Source: Clostridia bacterium
Lineage (GTDB): Bacteria > Bacillota > Clostridia > Oscillospirales > CAG-382
Assembly (NCBI GenBank): GCA_017613815.1
Contig: JAGADB010000140.1
Coordinates: forward strand, 1 to 6,602
DNA length: 6,602 nucleotides
Direction of reading: 5' to 3'
Numbering within the stretch: position 1 is the first letter of the stretch; every line of letters starts with the position of its first letter. The notes beneath the pieces are model-generated. The model did no database searches and was not told the DNA's origin. It worked only from the letters and a program-made list of their open reading frames with translations. Made by a program: the position numbers and the translations under genes. Of the stretch, positions 5,504 to 6,602 are shown in pieces.

Positions 5504-6602
5504 ATGTATCAAGTTATAAAAAGAGACGGGAAAATAGTTGATTTTAATCTCGAAAAGATATCCCAGGCGATATCTCTCGCGTTCGAGGCCTGCGAAAAGA
5601 ATTTTGTTCCGCAGGTTATAGATTTTCTCGCCCTCAAAGTTACGGCTGATTTTGAGCCGAAAATCAAAAACAATTTAATTCAGGTGGAGGACATTCAGGA
5701 CAGCGTCGAAACCGTTCTCGTTCAGGCGGGTTACGCGGAAGTTGCAAAGGCATACATTCTGTACCGCCGTCAGAGAGAAAAACTGCGTAATATGAAGTCC
5801 ACGATTCTTGACTACAAGGAACTTGTGGACAGTTACGTAAAGGCGACGGACTGGAGAGTTAAGGAAAACTCCACCGTTACCTATTCCGTCGGAGGTCTTA
5901 TTTTAAGCAACTCCGGCGCGATTACGGCAAATTACTGGCTGTCGGAAATTTACGACGATGAAATCTCAAACGCGCACAAAAACGCGGATCTCCACATTCA
6001 CGACCTTTCCATGCTCACGGGCTACTGCGCCGGCTGGTCATTGAAGCAGCTCATTAAAGAAGGCCTCGGCGGAGTTACGGGAAAAATCACCTCCTCCCCC
6101 GCAAGCCATCTCGCAACCCTCTGCAACCAGATGGTAAACTTCTTGGGAATCATGCAGAACGAGTGGGCGGGCGCGCAGGCGTTCTCGTCGTTTGACACGT
6201 ATCTCGCTCCGTTCGTAAGGACGGACAATCTGACGTACGACCAGGTTAAAAAGAGTCTCGAATCCTTCATCTACGGCGTTAACACGCCTTCAAGATGGGG
6301 AACTCAGGCGCCTTTCTCGAACATCACGCTCGACTGGACCGTGCCGAAGGACCTTGCCGACCAGAAAGCCATAGTCGGCGGCAAAGAGCAGGACTTCACC
6401 TACGGCGACTGCAAAGCCGAAATGGATATGATAAACAAGGCGTTTATCGAGATAATGATTGAGGGCGACGCAAACGGACGCGGCTTCCAGTACCCCATTC
6501 CGACTTATTCGATGACGCGCGACTTTGACTGGTCGGAAACCGAAAACAACAAGCTCTTGTTTGAAATGACGAGCAAATACGGCACGCCGTACTTCTCAAA
6601 CT
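5504..6602 (+). CDS. nrdD: Class III anaerobic ribonucleoside-triphosphate reductase, N-terminal part (runs off right edge)
   Basis: NrdD reduces ribonucleoside triphosphates to deoxyribonucleotides without oxygen, using a glycyl radical made by the NrdG activase. The 366 visible residues begin with an ATP-cone (about 1-95, opening YQVIKRDGKIVDFNLEKI), the allosteric domain that senses ATP/dATP. The catalytic barrel follows: NSTVTYSVGGL at 122-132, DLHIHDL at 162-168, YCAGWSLKQL at 174-183 with the conserved Cys175 of the radical mechanism, GAQAFSSFDTYLAPF at 223-237, and NTPSRWGTQAPFSN at 260-273. The window ends in YGTPYFSN, just before where the second active-site Cys is expected. The Gly radical site and C-terminal zinc-binding cysteines are also outside. 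Full length in the family is about 700 residues. The ATG has AGGCGG (5491-5496) at 7 nt. Its promoter and two NrdR boxes lie immediately upstream. Confidence 0.95.
   Translation, partial: MYQVIKRDGKIVDFNLEKISQAISLAFEACEKNFVPQVIDFLALKVTADFEPKIKNNLIQVEDIQDSVETVLVQAGYAEVAKAYILYRRQREKLRNMKSTILDYKELVDSYVKATDWRVKENSTVTYSVGGLILSNSGAITANYWLSEIYDDEISNAHKNADLHIHDLSMLTGYCAGWSLKQLIKEGLGGVTGKITSSPASHLATLCNQMVNFLGIMQNEWAGAQAFSSFDTYLAPFVRTDNLTYDQVKKSLESFIYGVNTPSRWGTQAPFSNITLDWTVPKDLADQKAIVGGKEQDFTYGDCKAEMDMINKAFIEIMIEGDANGRGFQYPIPTYSMTRDFDWSETENNKLLFEMTSKYGTPYFSN

Noticed and set aside
6022..6270. An 82-codon open frame on the minus strand
   Set aside because: It is antisense to the conserved catalytic core of nrdD, so it is a shadow frame.
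1..6602. CRISPR arrays, transposase genes, tRNA or rRNA genes, toxin-antitoxin or defence genes
   Set aside because: None were seen on either strand. The window is filled by six housekeeping genes and two short regulatory gaps.

Overview
The window is ordinary bacterial chromosome with mid GC content. It looks like an anaerobic or facultatively anaerobic Firmicute of the Clostridia type. The reasons are a class III (oxygen-sensitive) ribonucleotide reductase with its radical-SAM activase, the lon-engB pairing known from Bacillus and relatives, a PlsY-type acyltransferase, strong GGAGG-type Shine-Dalgarno sites with some GTG and TTG starts, and sigma-A-like promoters. I see no mobile element, CRISPR array, RNA gene or prophage material, and base and codon use look even throughout.

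Left part (1-4453, all on the minus strand). Read in the direction of transcription, a tight run of four genes goes plsY (glycerol-3-phosphate acyltransferase), lon (ATP-dependent protease), engB (ribosome-assembly GTPase) and lysA (diaminopimelate decarboxylase). lysA is cut by the left window edge and only its N-terminal 197 residues are visible. Junctions are very short: about 26 bp for plsY/lon with the preferred lon start (or a 4-base ATGA overlap with an upstream start), 3 bp for lon/engB, and 19 bp for engB/lysA. Near-consensus -35 and -10 boxes ahead of plsY (4509-4537) could transcribe the whole run. No terminator is visible inside it.

Middle (4454-4678). This 225-bp AT-rich divergent intergenic region holds the plsY promoter on the minus strand and a weaker candidate promoter for the rightward gene.

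Right part (4679-6602, plus strand). An NrdG-type activase of the radical-SAM superfamily is followed by nrdD, the class III ribonucleoside-triphosphate reductase, which is cut by the right edge after 366 residues. Between them (5369-5503) lies a compact regulatory region. Two matches to the NrdR box, 31 bp apart start to start, sit just upstream of a TTGACA-17-TAACAT promoter with an extended -10. I infer that NrdR represses nrdD when dNTP or ATP levels signal sufficiency. The activase gene lies upstream of this control region, so it may be regulated separately.

I found no sign of an undescribed system. The most informative non-coding signal is the paired NrdR-box arrangement. Oddities worth noting are a Lon with several substitutions in normally conserved motifs and a C-terminal tail, a PlsY with extensions at both ends, and the split placement of nrdG and nrdD around the NrdR boxes.
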